64,000 nt of DNA from Lachnospiraceae bacterium (GCA_017480195.1 JAFVBE010000016.1:1-64000), one strand, 5' to 3'. Positions 26,336 through 36,313 are shown, counted from the stretch's first letter. The notes: a model not told the origin generated them from the letters alone. Program-made: numbers and translations.

Positions 26336-27295
26336 ATGAACACCTTACCTAAGATAGATTTACATTGCCACCTGGACGGCTCATTAAGTACTGAATTTAT
26401 ATCCGAATGTCTTGGCAGAAATGTCGGAACCAACGAGCTCACTGCTCCATACAACTGCCAGAGTCTTGCAGAATATCTAACCAGATTTGACCTTCCTGTA
26501 TCCTGTCTTCAGACCTCAGAGCATATAACTTCTGCCGTGACAGACCTCATAAGACAGGCAAAGGATGATAATGTACGCTATATAGAGATACGATTTGCTC
26601 CGACACTAAGTCTTAATGATAATTTAAGCTATACCGAGATATATGAAGCTGCCATAGAGGGCTGTAAAAAAGGACTAAAGCTATACGGCGTATATTCAAA
26701 TATTATAGCTTGCGCTATGAGAAATCACAGTGAGGAACAAAATCTTGATATGCTCAAAAGCAGTCTTATCTATCTTGGCAATGGCTTATGTGCTATGGAC
26801 TTAGCCGGTGATGAATCAGGCTATCCAAACGGCTTATTCACCTATCTTTTTAATGCCATGAATAAATATAACATACCGTATACAATCCATTCCGGTGAAT
26901 GTGGAAATGCTGATAATATCAGAATTGCCGTAGACGCCGGTGCCAAGAGAATAGGACACGGCATAGCACTTACTAAAGACCAAAGGCTCATGGATATATG
27001 CAAAAATAAACACATAGGCTTTGAGCTTTGTCCTACCTCAAATTATCAGACAAAAGCAGTCAACGAAGGCGAAGTCTATCCTCTGAATAACTTTATCGAA
27101 TACGGTCTTTTAGCCACAATTAATACAGACAATAGGACAGTAAGCGGTACAACCATGACCAAAGAATATGAATTTGTAAGTGAGAAATTTAATATAGCAA
27201 AAGAAACCTTAATGCAGCTTTACGCAAACAGCATTGAAGCTTCTTTTGCTAATGATGATATTAAAAACGAATTATATAAGCTCTATGAAAAATAA
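26336..27295 (+). CDS. add: Adenosine deaminase
   Basis: 319 residues. Metal ligands are seen in IDLHCHLDGS (HxH), TIHSGECG, RIGHGIAL and NTDNRTVSGT, the ordered signature of the adenosine/AMP deaminase superfamily. CPTSNYQT near residue 236 also fits Add. It converts adenosine to inosine in purine salvage. It lies opposite to its neighbours, between a response regulator and its kinase, and its 3' end overlaps the regulator's 3' end by 13 bases. This suggests a later insertion into a two-component operon. Confidence 0.93.
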   Translation: MNTLPKIDLHCHLDGSLSTEFISECLGRNVGTNELTAPYNCQSLAEYLTRFDLPVSCLQTSEHITSAVTDLIRQAKDDNVRYIEIRFAPTLSLNDNLSYTEIYEAAIEGCKKGLKLYGVYSNIIACAMRNHSEEQNLDMLKSSLIYLGNGLCAMDLAGDESGYPNGLFTYLFNAMNKYNIPYTIHSGECGNADNIRIAVDAGAKRIGHGIALTKDQRLMDICKNKHIGFELCPTSNYQTKAVNEGEVYPLNNFIEYGLLATINTDNRTVSGTTMTKEYEFVSEKFNIAKETLMQLYANSIEASFANDDIKNELYKLYEK

Positions 27296-27966
27296 TAGCC
27301 GACACCCCATTTAGTATGTATGTACTGAGGTTCAGCGGGAGTTTTCTCTATCTTCTCCCTGAGCCTTCTTACATGGACATCAACCGTTCGGGCATCTCCC
27401 GGATAAGATGCGCCCCATATAAGACTCAGAAGCTGTTCTCTCGAATAAACCTTATTGGGATTTGTAACCAGAAGATATACTAGGTCAAATTCCTTTGCAG
27501 TAAGGTTTACCTCCTTACCCTCTATGTATACGCGACGACTATCAATATCAATCTTAAGCCCCTTAGCTTCAACAGTCTTACTGATTTCTTCTGTAGATGA
27601 ACCCTTACTGTTTCTCCTTAAAATAGCCTTTATTCTTGCCTTTACCTCAAGTATATTAAAAGGCTTTGTTATGTAATCATCTGCCCCGTATTCCAGACCG
27701 AGTATCTTATCCATATCATCGCCCTTTGCAGTAAGCATAATTATAGGTACATCCGAGAATTCCCTTACCATCTGACACACCTCAAGTCCGGTGTACTTCG
27801 GAAGCATTATATCAAGCAGTATGATATCATATTTATTATCCTTAGCCTTATTGACAGCTTCCTCGCCATCGTAAGCTACATCAACTGACATGTCATCCTG
27901 CTCAAGAGAAAACTTAATTCCCTTTACTATTGATTTTTCATCATCAACTACCAATACATTTTTCAT
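27283..27966 (-). CDS. OmpR/PhoB-family response regulator
   Basis: 227 residues. The receiver domain has the Asp8-Asp9 pocket and the phosphoacceptor Asp52 in DIILLDIMLP, plus LTAKG and YITKPFN. The winged-helix domain (about 130-227) holds LTAKEFDLVYLLVTNPNKV and ends WGVGYYFS. It should control genes in response to the kinase at 24762-26159. Its stop lies within the terminal codons of the convergent add gene. It starts ten bases downstream of comEA and is probably cotranscribed with it. Confidence 0.95.
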   Translation of the reverse strand: MKNVLVVDDEKSIVKGIKFSLEQDDMSVDVAYDGEEAVNKAKDNKYDIILLDIMLPKYTGLEVCQMVREFSDVPIIMLTAKGDDMDKILGLEYGADDYITKPFNILEVKARIKAILRRNSKGSSTEEISKTVEAKGLKIDIDSRRVYIEGKEVNLTAKEFDLVYLLVTNPNKVYSREQLLSLIWGASYPGDARTVDVHVRRLREKIEKTPAEPQYIHTKWGVGYYFS

Positions 27967-27976
27967 ATCATAAACC

Positions 27977-28591
27977 TCAATTCAGAGTAATATAGTCCTT
28001 AATATTATTATAGACACCCGACTTGATGCCGTTTACATTCATAATCTCATCAATACTGTTAAATGCTCCATGCTCTTCCCTATATGACACTATGGCTTCC
28101 GCCTTCGCTTCTCCAATACCTGTAAGAGTCATGAAATCCTCTTTGGATGCCTTGTTAATATTAAGCCTTCCATCGCTTGAATATACTCCGCTATATTCAG
28201 TCCCGGAATTCTCGTCCTCTCCATAAGCTAACGATACCTCAAGCTCACTTTCATACGGAACATATATCTTCTCACCATCCGTTATATGCTCGGCAAGATT
28301 AACATATTCCCTTGAAGCCCCTTTAGCAAATCCTCCTGCTGCAGCTACAGCTTCCTCCTTGATTACCTCTACATCAAATCTGTATACTCCCGGATTAACT
28401 ACTGCACCGCATACATATACGGCGGTCTCCTTATCCGACACATGATAATCTGCTTCTTCGATTTTCTCCTCTGAATTCTCAGAAGTCTCTGCTTCATCAA
28501 ATCCTGAGACAACATATCCCCCGCCTTTTCCACAGGAAATAAGTATAAGTCCAAGCACCAAAGCCATTACATATATTAATTTATTCTTCAT
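27977..28591 (-). CDS. comEA: ComEA-like DNA-binding lipoprotein (SLBB plus helix-hairpin-helix)
   Basis: 204 residues from the ATG at 28591, behind AGAGGTG; an upstream start would precede a poor leader. The signal and lipobox are LILISC. SLBB domain: TAVYVCGAVVNPGVYRF and EKIYVPYESE. The C-terminal helix-hairpin-helix pair reads LNINKASKEDFMTLTGIGEA and FNSIDEIMNVNGI. ComEA binds double-stranded DNA outside the membrane and hands it to ComEC. Anchoring by a lipid rather than a helix is inferred from the lipobox. Confidence 0.9.
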   Translation of the reverse strand: MKNKLIYVMALVLGLILISCGKGGGYVVSGFDEAETSENSEEKIEEADYHVSDKETAVYVCGAVVNPGVYRFDVEVIKEEAVAAAGGFAKGASREYVNLAEHITDGEKIYVPYESELEVSLAYGEDENSGTEYSGVYSSDGRLNINKASKEDFMTLTGIGEAKAEAIVSYREEHGAFNSIDEIMNVNGIKSGVYNNIKDYITLN

Positions 28592-28716
28592 TAGATACAC
28601 CTCTTTATCTATAAACCAATAAAAAGGCATACTGTACCATCTTGCAATTACAAAACACTTACATCATTTTACATAACTTTTCCAAATATTACAATAGTTT
28701 TAATAATTTTTTAAGA

Positions 28717-29157
28717 TTATTTTTGCCACTGAAAGACAACAAAACCAACACATGCGATGATAATTCCAATAAGCTTCGTCCATTCAAATTCGCTCTTTTC
28801 TACACCGAAAAGCCCTATAAGCTCTATAACATAAGCCACCAAAAGCTGTGATATTACAATCAGTAAGACAGCTTTCGCAGGTCCAAGCGATGCCATACTT
28901 TTTATAACCGTCCATGTAATAAATGCGCCAATCACACCGCCAAGAAGCATATACTTATCATCCACCTTGGCAAGTGACATAATTCCTGCCTGATTTCTCT
29001 CAAATATAAGCCATAATATAAATGCCACAGCAAACCCCGACAATGCAACCCACGCAGATGCAAGCCATGTCGATGTCTGTTTGGTTACACCTGTATTAAA
29101 AACTCCCTGAACACTCATCAACGCCCCGGATATAAGTGCTATAATAAATCCCCACAT
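28717..29157 (-). CDS. YdcZ-type (DMT superfamily) small transporter
   Basis: 146 residues with five hydrophobic helices and little else. The pattern MWGFIIALISGALMSVQGVF, then KQTSTWLASAWVALSG, fits the YdcZ/DUF606 half-size members of the drug/metabolite transporter superfamily, which pair to form a transporter. Substrate unknown. It stands between comEA and the PPIase gene with sizeable gaps and may be monocistronic. Confidence 0.85.
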   Translation of the reverse strand: MWGFIIALISGALMSVQGVFNTGVTKQTSTWLASAWVALSGFAVAFILWLIFERNQAGIMSLAKVDDKYMLLGGVIGAFITWTVIKSMASLGPAKAVLLIVISQLLVAYVIELIGLFGVEKSEFEWTKLIGIIIACVGFVVFQWQK

Positions 29158-29187
29158 AGATATTCCTCCTGATAATATAAGGTTAAT

Positions 29188-29217
29188 GGCGATTACAGGT
29201 ATAGCTTTGTAATCGCC
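29188..29217 (-). terminator. Hairpin after the PPIase gene
   Basis: A 10-bp perfect stem GGCGATTACA/TGTAATCGCC with a 10-base loop, about 50 bases past the PPIase stop. It has no long T run on the minus strand. Confidence 0.55.
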
Positions 29218-29265
29218 AATTTAATTATTATTATCTTAAAATATCTATGAAATATACATAAAAAA

Positions 29266-30321
29266 TTATTCAGTTTTTAATTCAATTGTATCATAAACAT
29301 CCATATTTACGGAATCAGGATAAGAAAAATCCTTATCTATCTCCTTCTGCCATTCTGATATTGTATCCGACAGCATATCATCTATTGCATTTTGTGTCAT
29401 CTGAGCCTTTCTTGTTGCAGTCTCATCAGCATCGGTAAGGGCAATCATCTGAAACACATGATAACCGTATTCACTCTCAACTACCGTACTATAATCTCCA
29501 TTCTTCATATCATATAAGAGATTGTATATATCCTCCCCGTAGGTTTCCAATATATCTTCTGGTGACATGGTCTGTGTCTTTGAATGCTCAAGCTTATAAT
29601 ATTCCGATAATTTTTCTATGCTTTCAGCATCCTCATCATCATCCAATACAGCAGTTGCAAGTGTGCTGCAGGCAGCCAGTGCCTGCTCATACTGCTCACG
29701 CCTTTTTTCACTGTCGTAAGGAACAATGGTTCCATCCTCTGCTATATCATAACAGTCAAAATACATATCATAAAAGGTTGTCATTCTTGCCTGTTCGTCA
29801 GATATTTCTATAGGAGTATCCTCTAAGATTTTATCTTCCACCTTCTTGGCAATGACATTCTCAGTAAGTATCTGTGCTATCTTATCCGTAGTTAAGCTCA
29901 TATCAAGTTTCTGACTGTCAGTAAGTCCATTATAAAAATTCTCTGCTTTCTCCGATATATCAGACTCTTCTTTCTCGGTAAGGAGAATGTCATAATCATC
30001 TGCATGTGCATACAATGTCTTGACCTTCACTATCTCCTCGACAACCTCCTGCTTAGTCAGGTCGACCATTGATACCTCATCAGAATCTGAATCAGGAAGC
30101 GCCAAAGCCCATACATCTTCTCCATACTGGTTCTCATAGCGTTCCTTAATAGTGTTAATATATACATAAACCTCCGCCTTTGTAACTATATTATCACCAT
30201 ATTGAAATACAACCTTATCATCCTTTATGTCGTTTTCATCGACCGAACGCTTGGTACAGCCGGATAAAACTATCAGTAAAATTACATTTAATAAAATTAA
30301 AACCAATATTCTATTCTTCAC
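29266..30321 (-). CDS. PpiC/PrsA-like peptidyl-prolyl isomerase lipoprotein
   Basis: About 351 residues from a GTG at 30321, six bases after GGGAGGTG; the GTG nine bases upstream is part of that site. The lipobox is IVLSGC near residue 22. The SurA/PrsA-like N-terminal helical part (VVFQYGDNIVTKAEVYVYI) precedes a parvulin-like region (KLEHSKTQTMSPEDILETYG, SEYGYHVFQMIAL). It should assist folding of exported proteins outside the membrane. The isomerase core is degenerate, so catalytic activity is uncertain. It follows mfd in the cluster. Confidence 0.82.
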   Translation of the reverse strand: MKNRILVLILLNVILLIVLSGCTKRSVDENDIKDDKVVFQYGDNIVTKAEVYVYINTIKERYENQYGEDVWALALPDSDSDEVSMVDLTKQEVVEEIVKVKTLYAHADDYDILLTEKEESDISEKAENFYNGLTDSQKLDMSLTTDKIAQILTENVIAKKVEDKILEDTPIEISDEQARMTTFYDMYFDCYDIAEDGTIVPYDSEKRREQYEQALAACSTLATAVLDDDEDAESIEKLSEYYKLEHSKTQTMSPEDILETYGEDIYNLLYDMKNGDYSTVVESEYGYHVFQMIALTDADETATRKAQMTQNAIDDMLSDTISEWQKEIDKDFSYPDSVNMDVYDTIELKTE

Positions 30322-30342
30322 TATAAGCACCTCCCTTATAGA

Positions 30343-33300
30343 TTATTCATCAAACAGTATCTTAATGTCATCCAAGGCAGTCTCTACCTTATCTAACAAT
30401 TCCTCCTGTATAAGCTTTGAAGTCTTAAGTCGAAAACCTGCATTCTTGTCAGCCACGAACCTCATTTTGCCCTTGTATTTTTTTAATAATACATCAATCT
30501 TCTCGGGGTGCACAGGGGCAGTCGGCATAATTACGAACATAACCTCATCATTTAAGTATTTTATATCCGTTATATATGCATTATGTCCCATTGCTTTAAG
30601 ATATGCAATATCCAAAAGTCTGAAAAAGCTTTTTGGCGGCTCCCCAAACCTGTCTCTCACTTCTTCTATTATAGCATCATTTTCCTCTCTTGTGTTACTT
30701 TTTGAAATGCGTTTATATAAATCCAATTTTACAAATTCACTCTTTACATAAGTCTCAGGTATATATGCCTCTATCGGAAGCTCTATTGAAGTTACAAAAT
30801 CAGGCTTTTCCTCTTCACCTGACAGGCGTTTTATCGCATCATTTAACATCTTACAATACAGGTCATATCCTACTGCCTCAATATTGCCCGACTGTTCCTG
30901 TCCAAGCAGATTACCTGCTCCTCGTATCTCAAGGTCCTTCATGGATATCTTATATCCGGAGCCAAGCTCGGTAAATTCTCTGATTGCCTTAAGTCTTTTC
31001 TCAGCGACTTCTTTAATTATCTTGTCACGCTTATATAAGAGAAATGCGTATGCGCTTCTATTGGTTCTGCCGACACGCCCTCTTAACTGATATAGCTGTG
31101 CAAGGCCAAACTTATCTGCGTCATGTATAATTATTGTATTTACATTCGGTATATCAAGCCCTGTCTCAATTATAGTGGTAGACACAAGCACATCTACCTC
31201 CCTGTTAATAAACCTGTGCATTATGTCCTCAAGCTCACGCTCGTTCATCCTGCCATGTGCGAATTCTATCCTTGCATCAGGTATAACTGCACGCAGCCTT
31301 GCCGTTATTTCCTCTATCGTATTGACCTTATTATATACATAATAGACCTGACCGTCACGATTAAGTTCTCTATTAATTGCTTCCTTCACGAACTCTACAT
31401 CGTATTCCATAATATATGTCTGTATAGGCATCCTGTCTATAGGCGGCTCCTCCAGAAGACTGATATCTCTGAGCCCGACCATACTCATGTGAAGAGTTCT
31501 CGGTATAGGCGTAGCGGTGAGAGTAAGCACATCGACACTTACCTTCATCTGCTTAATCTGCTCCTTATGCTTAACACCAAATCTCTGCTCCTCATCTATG
31601 ATAAGAAGTCCAAGATTTTTGAATTCCACATCCTTGGACAAGAGTCTGTGTGTACCTATGACTACATCCACGGTGCCGGACTTTAGATCACTTATTATCT
31701 GTTTTATCTCTTTCTGCGTGCAGAATCTGGACAACATCTTAACATTTACAGGAAAATGGCTCATTCTCTCCTTAAATGTATTATAATGCTGCTCTGCAAG
31801 TATGGTAGTAGGGACAAGATACGCGACCTGCTTGTTATCCTGAACTGCCTTAAATGCTGCTCGTATGGCAATCTCTGTCTTACCGAATCCGACATCACCA
31901 CAGATAAGTCTGTCCATAATCCTGTCGCTTTCCATATCCCTCTTGGTCTCTTCAATGGCCTTTTGCTGGTCAATGGTCTCTTCATATGGGAAAAGCTCCT
32001 CAAACTCACTCTGCCAGACAGTATCCTCGGAATATTTAAAGCCATGCGAGGTCTGTCTCTTAGCATAAAGGTCTATAAGCTCTCTGGCTATGTCATCCAC
32101 ATGCCCTTTGACACGCTGCTTAACCTTCTCCCAATCTGCTCCGCCAAGCCTGTTAAGCTTATGCTTTATACCATCCTTACCCGAAAGCTTTCCTATCATA
32201 TCAAGCTGCTCAACAGGTATAAAAAGCTTACTTCCCTTATCATACTCGATACTTATATAGTCCTTAAGGCGTCCGTCCGTTTCAACCTTCTCAATACCCC
32301 GATATATACCTACACCATGATTTTGGTGTACCACATAATCTCCAACATTTACATCTGAGAAGCTGCTTATCTTATCTCCCTGATAATGTGTAGTCTTCCT
32401 CTTCTTCTTAATCTCTTTTGCAGTAAATATATCGCTTTCACTTATTACGACCATCTTACATGAAGGGATTTCAAAGCCTGTTTCCATGCGTCCTACTGAG
32501 GTCATTACCTCACCGCTTTTAAGCTTCCTGTCGCCCTTCTCAGAGTAATACGCAGTTATCTCATTATCATTTAAGTCCTTAGCTATTCTTCTTGCTCTTG
32601 TTCCCGATGGAGACAGAATAACTACCTTATATTTTTTCTTCTTCCATCTATCTATATCAGACATTAGCTTCTCGAAGCTGTTGTTATAGCTTATAAGCCC
32701 TGCCGTATCTATCTTGATATTCTTTTTTTCCTTCCAGCCCCTCTGTGCGGCATATATCTCAGAAATAAGCACAAGTCTTTGTTCACAAAGTCTGGCGATT
32801 ATATGCTTGCCCTCATATAAGACATTCGCCTGCTTCGGAAGAATATATCCGCCCTCCAATCTGCCTGCCATGGAAAATGCAAATTCCGTAGTATATATAT
32901 CAGCCTGACGATATACCTTCTCAGGATTATCAATAAAAATGTCCGTCTCATCAGAAAAAAAATCCAGAAACGAAACTGTCTCATCATAGAAGAACTCAAC
33001 CATGCTGTCGAGTCCCATAGTAGAATTAAATTCCTTTAATTCCTCCTTAACCGCCTCAACCATCTTGTTAAGTCTTGCATACGCATCCGTACGGAATTCC
33101 TTCTTAAGCTTCTGCGCCTGCTTCTTATGTTCCTTCTCTATAGCAGCAAGTCCTTTTTCTATCCTCTCATTTGTCAAAATCATCTCACAGGAAGGATATA
33201 TGTCTATTTCCTCTATCTCCTCTATGGAACGCTGACTCTCTACATCAAAGCTTCTTATGGACTCAATGTCATCGCCCCATAGCTCAACACGATAAGGGCA

Positions 33301-33864
33301 CTCCTCAGTAATAGGAAATATATCAATTATTCCTCCTCTTACTGAGAACTGCCCGTGTCCTTCAACCATTGTAGTTTTCTCATAACCGAGAGTTATAAGT
33401 CTTGCTGATAATTCTTTAACATCAATGCTTTCTTTAAGCTTAAGCGTATATACATTATCCTTGATATGACTAATAGGCGGCAGCTTATCCATCAAGCCCT
33501 CAATCGTCGTTACAACTGTAATGCTATCGCCCATTATAATATGTTTTATAATCTCAAGTCTTTGCTTAACCGTATCATTACTGTGTATATCCGCATAATA
33601 AAAAAGAGCATCCTTTGCAGGATAATAATACACATCCCTGTCATACAGCTTATAATCAGATACAAGTTCTCTTGCCCGTCGCTCATCATAAGTAATTATA
33701 AGCTTTAAATCTGCGCCAGTAGCATATGATACGGATTTTGCCACAAGAGGCTCGACATGCTTATCCAATCCCCATACATGAATCGGATAATTATTCTGAT
33801 GTATATTATCTATCAGCTCTACAAATCCCGGTTCTTCCCTAAATGCTGCAATAAGCGCCTGCAT
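30343..33864 (-). CDS. mfd: Transcription-repair coupling factor Mfd
   Basis: 1173 residues from the ATG at 33864; an alternative TTG at 33879 overlaps the TTGGAGG ribosome site. Domains in order: UvrB-homology region (about 1-350), RNA polymerase-binding CarD-like domain (GDYVVHQNHGVGIYRGIE), the helicase with Walker A GDVGFGKTE, DEEQRFG, and LTATPIPRTL, the TRG region with QLRGRVGR, and the C-terminal UvrA-inhibiting domain. It removes stalled polymerase and recruits UvrA to lesions. The order pth-mfd-PPIase is usual in Bacillota. Confidence 0.97.
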   Translation of the reverse strand: MQALIAAFREEPGFVELIDNIHQNNYPIHVWGLDKHVEPLVAKSVSYATGADLKLIITYDERRARELVSDYKLYDRDVYYYPAKDALFYYADIHSNDTVKQRLEIIKHIIMGDSITVVTTIEGLMDKLPPISHIKDNVYTLKLKESIDVKELSARLITLGYEKTTMVEGHGQFSVRGGIIDIFPITEECPYRVELWGDDIESIRSFDVESQRSIEEIEEIDIYPSCEMILTNERIEKGLAAIEKEHKKQAQKLKKEFRTDAYARLNKMVEAVKEELKEFNSTMGLDSMVEFFYDETVSFLDFFSDETDIFIDNPEKVYRQADIYTTEFAFSMAGRLEGGYILPKQANVLYEGKHIIARLCEQRLVLISEIYAAQRGWKEKKNIKIDTAGLISYNNSFEKLMSDIDRWKKKKYKVVILSPSGTRARRIAKDLNDNEITAYYSEKGDRKLKSGEVMTSVGRMETGFEIPSCKMVVISESDIFTAKEIKKKRKTTHYQGDKISSFSDVNVGDYVVHQNHGVGIYRGIEKVETDGRLKDYISIEYDKGSKLFIPVEQLDMIGKLSGKDGIKHKLNRLGGADWEKVKQRVKGHVDDIARELIDLYAKRQTSHGFKYSEDTVWQSEFEELFPYEETIDQQKAIEETKRDMESDRIMDRLICGDVGFGKTEIAIRAAFKAVQDNKQVAYLVPTTILAEQHYNTFKERMSHFPVNVKMLSRFCTQKEIKQIISDLKSGTVDVVIGTHRLLSKDVEFKNLGLLIIDEEQRFGVKHKEQIKQMKVSVDVLTLTATPIPRTLHMSMVGLRDISLLEEPPIDRMPIQTYIMEYDVEFVKEAINRELNRDGQVYYVYNKVNTIEEITARLRAVIPDARIEFAHGRMNERELEDIMHRFINREVDVLVSTTIIETGLDIPNVNTIIIHDADKFGLAQLYQLRGRVGRTNRSAYAFLLYKRDKIIKEVAEKRLKAIREFTELGSGYKISMKDLEIRGAGNLLGQEQSGNIEAVGYDLYCKMLNDAIKRLSGEEEKPDFVTSIELPIEAYIPETYVKSEFVKLDLYKRISKSNTREENDAIIEEVRDRFGEPPKSFFRLLDIAYLKAMGHNAYITDIKYLNDEVMFVIMPTAPVHPEKIDVLLKKYKGKMRFVADKNAGFRLKTSKLIQEELLDKVETALDDIKILFDE

Positions 33865-33882
33865 ATTAAGAACCTCCAATAT

Positions 33883-34440
33883 TTAATTAAATTTATTCAT
33901 AGCAGAGTCAGCGCCCTCTCTTATAATTACCCCGACAGCTTCTCTTGCTTTGTCGGCAGCATCTCTAATGACAGGTTGTTCCTCACTTGAAAACCTGCCT
34001 AATACATAATCAGCCAAATCCATCCTTGCGGGCTTCTCGCCAACTCCGACCTTTATCCTCGTGAATACATCCGTTCCAAGCTGCTGTATAATATTCTTGA
34101 TACCGTTATGTCCGCCGGCGCTTCCTTTTTTTCTTATTCGCAGCTTACCGACATCAAGACTTACATCATCATATATGACAATCAGATCCTCATTCGAGCA
34201 TTTATAATAATCAAGCAATTCCCTTATGCTATCCCCCGACAGATTCATAAAAGTCTGCGGCATCGCAAGAATCACCTTCTCTCCCTCTATAATGCCCTTT
34301 CCGATAAGTGCCTTATGTTTCTTCGTATTCACATTAATATTATAATTGTCACTTATATTATATATAACCGAAAATCCAACATTATGCCTTGTCCCGTAAT
34401 ATTCCTTAGTCGGATTTCCAAGTCCTGCAATTATCTTCAT
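33883..34440 (-). CDS. pth: Peptidyl-tRNA hydrolase
   Basis: 185 residues. Seen: GLGNPTKEYYGTRHNVGF with the catalytic His, PQTFMNLSGDS, IVIYDDVSLDVGKLRIR, and GSAGGHNGIKNII. These are the active-site and tRNA-contact motifs of bacterial Pth, which frees tRNA from prematurely released peptides. It lies 18 bases upstream of the mfd start. Confidence 0.97.
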   Translation of the reverse strand: MKIIAGLGNPTKEYYGTRHNVGFSVIYNISDNYNINVNTKKHKALIGKGIIEGEKVILAMPQTFMNLSGDSIRELLDYYKCSNEDLIVIYDDVSLDVGKLRIRKKGSAGGHNGIKNIIQQLGTDVFTRIKVGVGEKPARMDLADYVLGRFSSEEQPVIRDAADKAREAVGVIIREGADSAMNKFN

Positions 34441-34450
34441 ATACCTACCT

Positions 34451-35197
34451 TTAATTCTGACTGTTTCGAGACTGCATTATGGCAGTTGCCCTCTCAAGCT
34501 GCTCTATGGTATTTACACCCATTATATCATCCACCTCATCACCCGAAAGCGCCATCGCAGATACCCTTAAACCTATCTTTTTAATTATGGCAATTGTGTC
34601 CGTCAGATAATACTCACAGGCAGCATTGTCATTGCTTAAAAGCTCAAGACTTGCCGAAAGAGCCTCTGCATTGAATATATACATTCCGGAATTTATTTCT
34701 TTTACAGCCTGTTCCTCCTCGTCAGCGTCCTTCTGCTCTACAATCTTAACAAAACCATTCTGCTCGTCTCTTATTATCCTGCCATATCCTGTCGGATCAT
34801 CAACTATGGCGGAAAGTACCGTAACACCATTTGCCAATTTCTTGTGCAGCTCAACTAATTTCGTAAGTGTCTCTCCGGTTATAAGCGGAGTATCTCCACA
34901 AAGTACAAGCACATCTCCTTCTGTGCCAATAAAATCCTTCGCACACTTCACCGCATGACCGGTTCCAAGCTGCTCCGCCTGTGTCACAAAATCCACCACA
35001 TCATATATTGCCTTCTTGACCTCACTTGCACCATATCCTACTATCACGCATACATCCATGGCTCCGGCATCCTTCGCAGCCTTAATTACATAATGTACCA
35101 TAGGCTGATTATCACACTTATGAATAACCTTAGGCAGCTCCGAATTCATCCTTGTCCCCTTGCCCGCCGCCAGAATGACCGCTTTTAATTTATCCAT
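34451..35197 (-). CDS. GlmU-like UDP-GlcNAc pyrophosphorylase lacking the acetyltransferase domain
   Basis: 248 residues covering only the uridylyltransferase half of GlmU. AVILAAGKGTRMNSELPKV binds the nucleotide, QLGTGHAVKCA and CGDTPLITGETL follow, and ending at VNTIEQLERATAI there is no left-handed beta-helix repeat. It would make UDP-GlcNAc from GlcNAc-1-P if active. Either a separate acetyltransferase exists elsewhere or this enzyme has another sugar substrate. The downstream gene pth starts ten bases beyond the stop with no fragment of the missing domain. Confidence 0.88.
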   Translation of the reverse strand: MDKLKAVILAAGKGTRMNSELPKVIHKCDNQPMVHYVIKAAKDAGAMDVCVIVGYGASEVKKAIYDVVDFVTQAEQLGTGHAVKCAKDFIGTEGDVLVLCGDTPLITGETLTKLVELHKKLANGVTVLSAIVDDPTGYGRIIRDEQNGFVKIVEQKDADEEEQAVKEINSGMYIFNAEALSASLELLSNDNAACEYYLTDTIAIIKKIGLRVSAMALSGDEVDDIMGVNTIEQLERATAIMQSRNSQN

Positions 35198-35332
35198 AAT
35201 ATTTCCTCAACTTTCCAACTTTGCACAAATATAACAATACTAATATATTTTAACTAAGATATCTAAAAAGTCAATATCTTTCTTACACCGTCATTTAATC
35301 TTAATTTTTTTATAAAATATGGCACCATAAGT

Positions 35333-36232
35333 CTATTCAAGCTCCGACACAAGCTCATTAACCGTTTCTTCTGCCTCTTCCATTGTATAATCATTATTGG
35401 AATATATTTTTCCATCCTCAATAGGCTCACATGTATAAAGCAACATATAAAACTTATTATCAACATTCAGATTAAAGGTCACATAATTTTTTTCATCTGC
35501 ATATTGTGTCAGCTCGTTTAATCGTTCAACATTATCTTCTTTAACCTTTATCACAATCTTATACGGCGGTATATCTTTTCTCGAGGTATCATCTTCATCC
35601 GTAATATCATTCATATTCTGTATATTTATGCTTTCTATATCTGAATTTCTGAATATAATGCTGCCATTTGAATCAATTATACATATGCCCGTATCATTTA
35701 TATTTCCTTTCTTCTGTATATCATTTATATTGATAAGATATGACGCAAGCTCATCACGCTTAAGTCCATATATCAAATCATATACCCTATTGAATTTTAC
35801 ATTTGACGGACTTATCCCATGTATGCTGTATTCTCCCTCCGTCGTGTATATGGTAAGCCGCTTTTCAACTCCTGATATGTCGTCTTTGTTTCCGACATTT
35901 TCATGCATATGATATAAATCCTCATCAAGAATTGTACGCTTTATCTCTTCAATCTCTGATTCTGTAATCTTTAATTCCACTATCTCGGGTTCTTCCTCAC
36001 CATACCATTTTGAAAATTCTTCCGCATAAATTTTTATTGTACCGTCATTATATACCTCGATATTAGTGGTATATGTATATATGTCCTCCTCAATATCCTT
36101 TGGTCTTGCAGAAAGCTTAACCAATATTCCGTCCTCTGCAAAATCAGGCGTATCGCTTTCTTCACCACAGGCGCAAAGCAAAACCAGTGTGAATATCATA
36201 CTTATTAATAATATTTTTTTATATGTTCCCAT
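35333..36232 (-). CDS. Lipoprotein of unknown function
   Basis: 299 residues from the ATG at 36232, following the ATGGAGAAG ribosome site. The signal MGTYKKILLISMIFTLVLLC ends in lipobox LLCAC. The mature part is acidic and beta-rich with an IEVYNDGTIKIYAEEF stretch and a second half (CIIDSNGSIIFRNSDI). No recognised domain. It is divergent from the DtxR-type regulator at 36389 and separated by 100 bases from glmU, so its expression may be independent. Confidence 0.65.
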   Translation of the reverse strand: MGTYKKILLISMIFTLVLLCACGEESDTPDFAEDGILVKLSARPKDIEEDIYTYTTNIEVYNDGTIKIYAEEFSKWYGEEEPEIVELKITESEIEEIKRTILDEDLYHMHENVGNKDDISGVEKRLTIYTTEGEYSIHGISPSNVKFNRVYDLIYGLKRDELASYLININDIQKKGNINDTGICIIDSNGSIIFRNSDIESINIQNMNDITDEDDTSRKDIPPYKIVIKVKEDNVERLNELTQYADEKNYVTFNLNVDNKFYMLLYTCEPIEDGKIYSNNDYTMEEAEETVNELVSELE

Positions 36233-36284
36233 ATACTTCTCCATAGATATACATTTTATAATATAAAAACTATAACATTTAAGA

Positions 36285-36313
36285 ACATTTGTCAAAAATT
36301 TTTTTCTATGCTA
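36285..36313 (+). promoter_or_regulatory. Putative promoter upstream of the DtxR-like gene
   Basis: TTGTCA followed by a 17-base spacer and TATAAT within the sequence ATTTGTCAAAAATTTTTTTC/TATGCTATAATAG. A second TATAAT with a TTGCGC box lies about 50 bases downstream, closer to the start. Confidence 0.5.
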
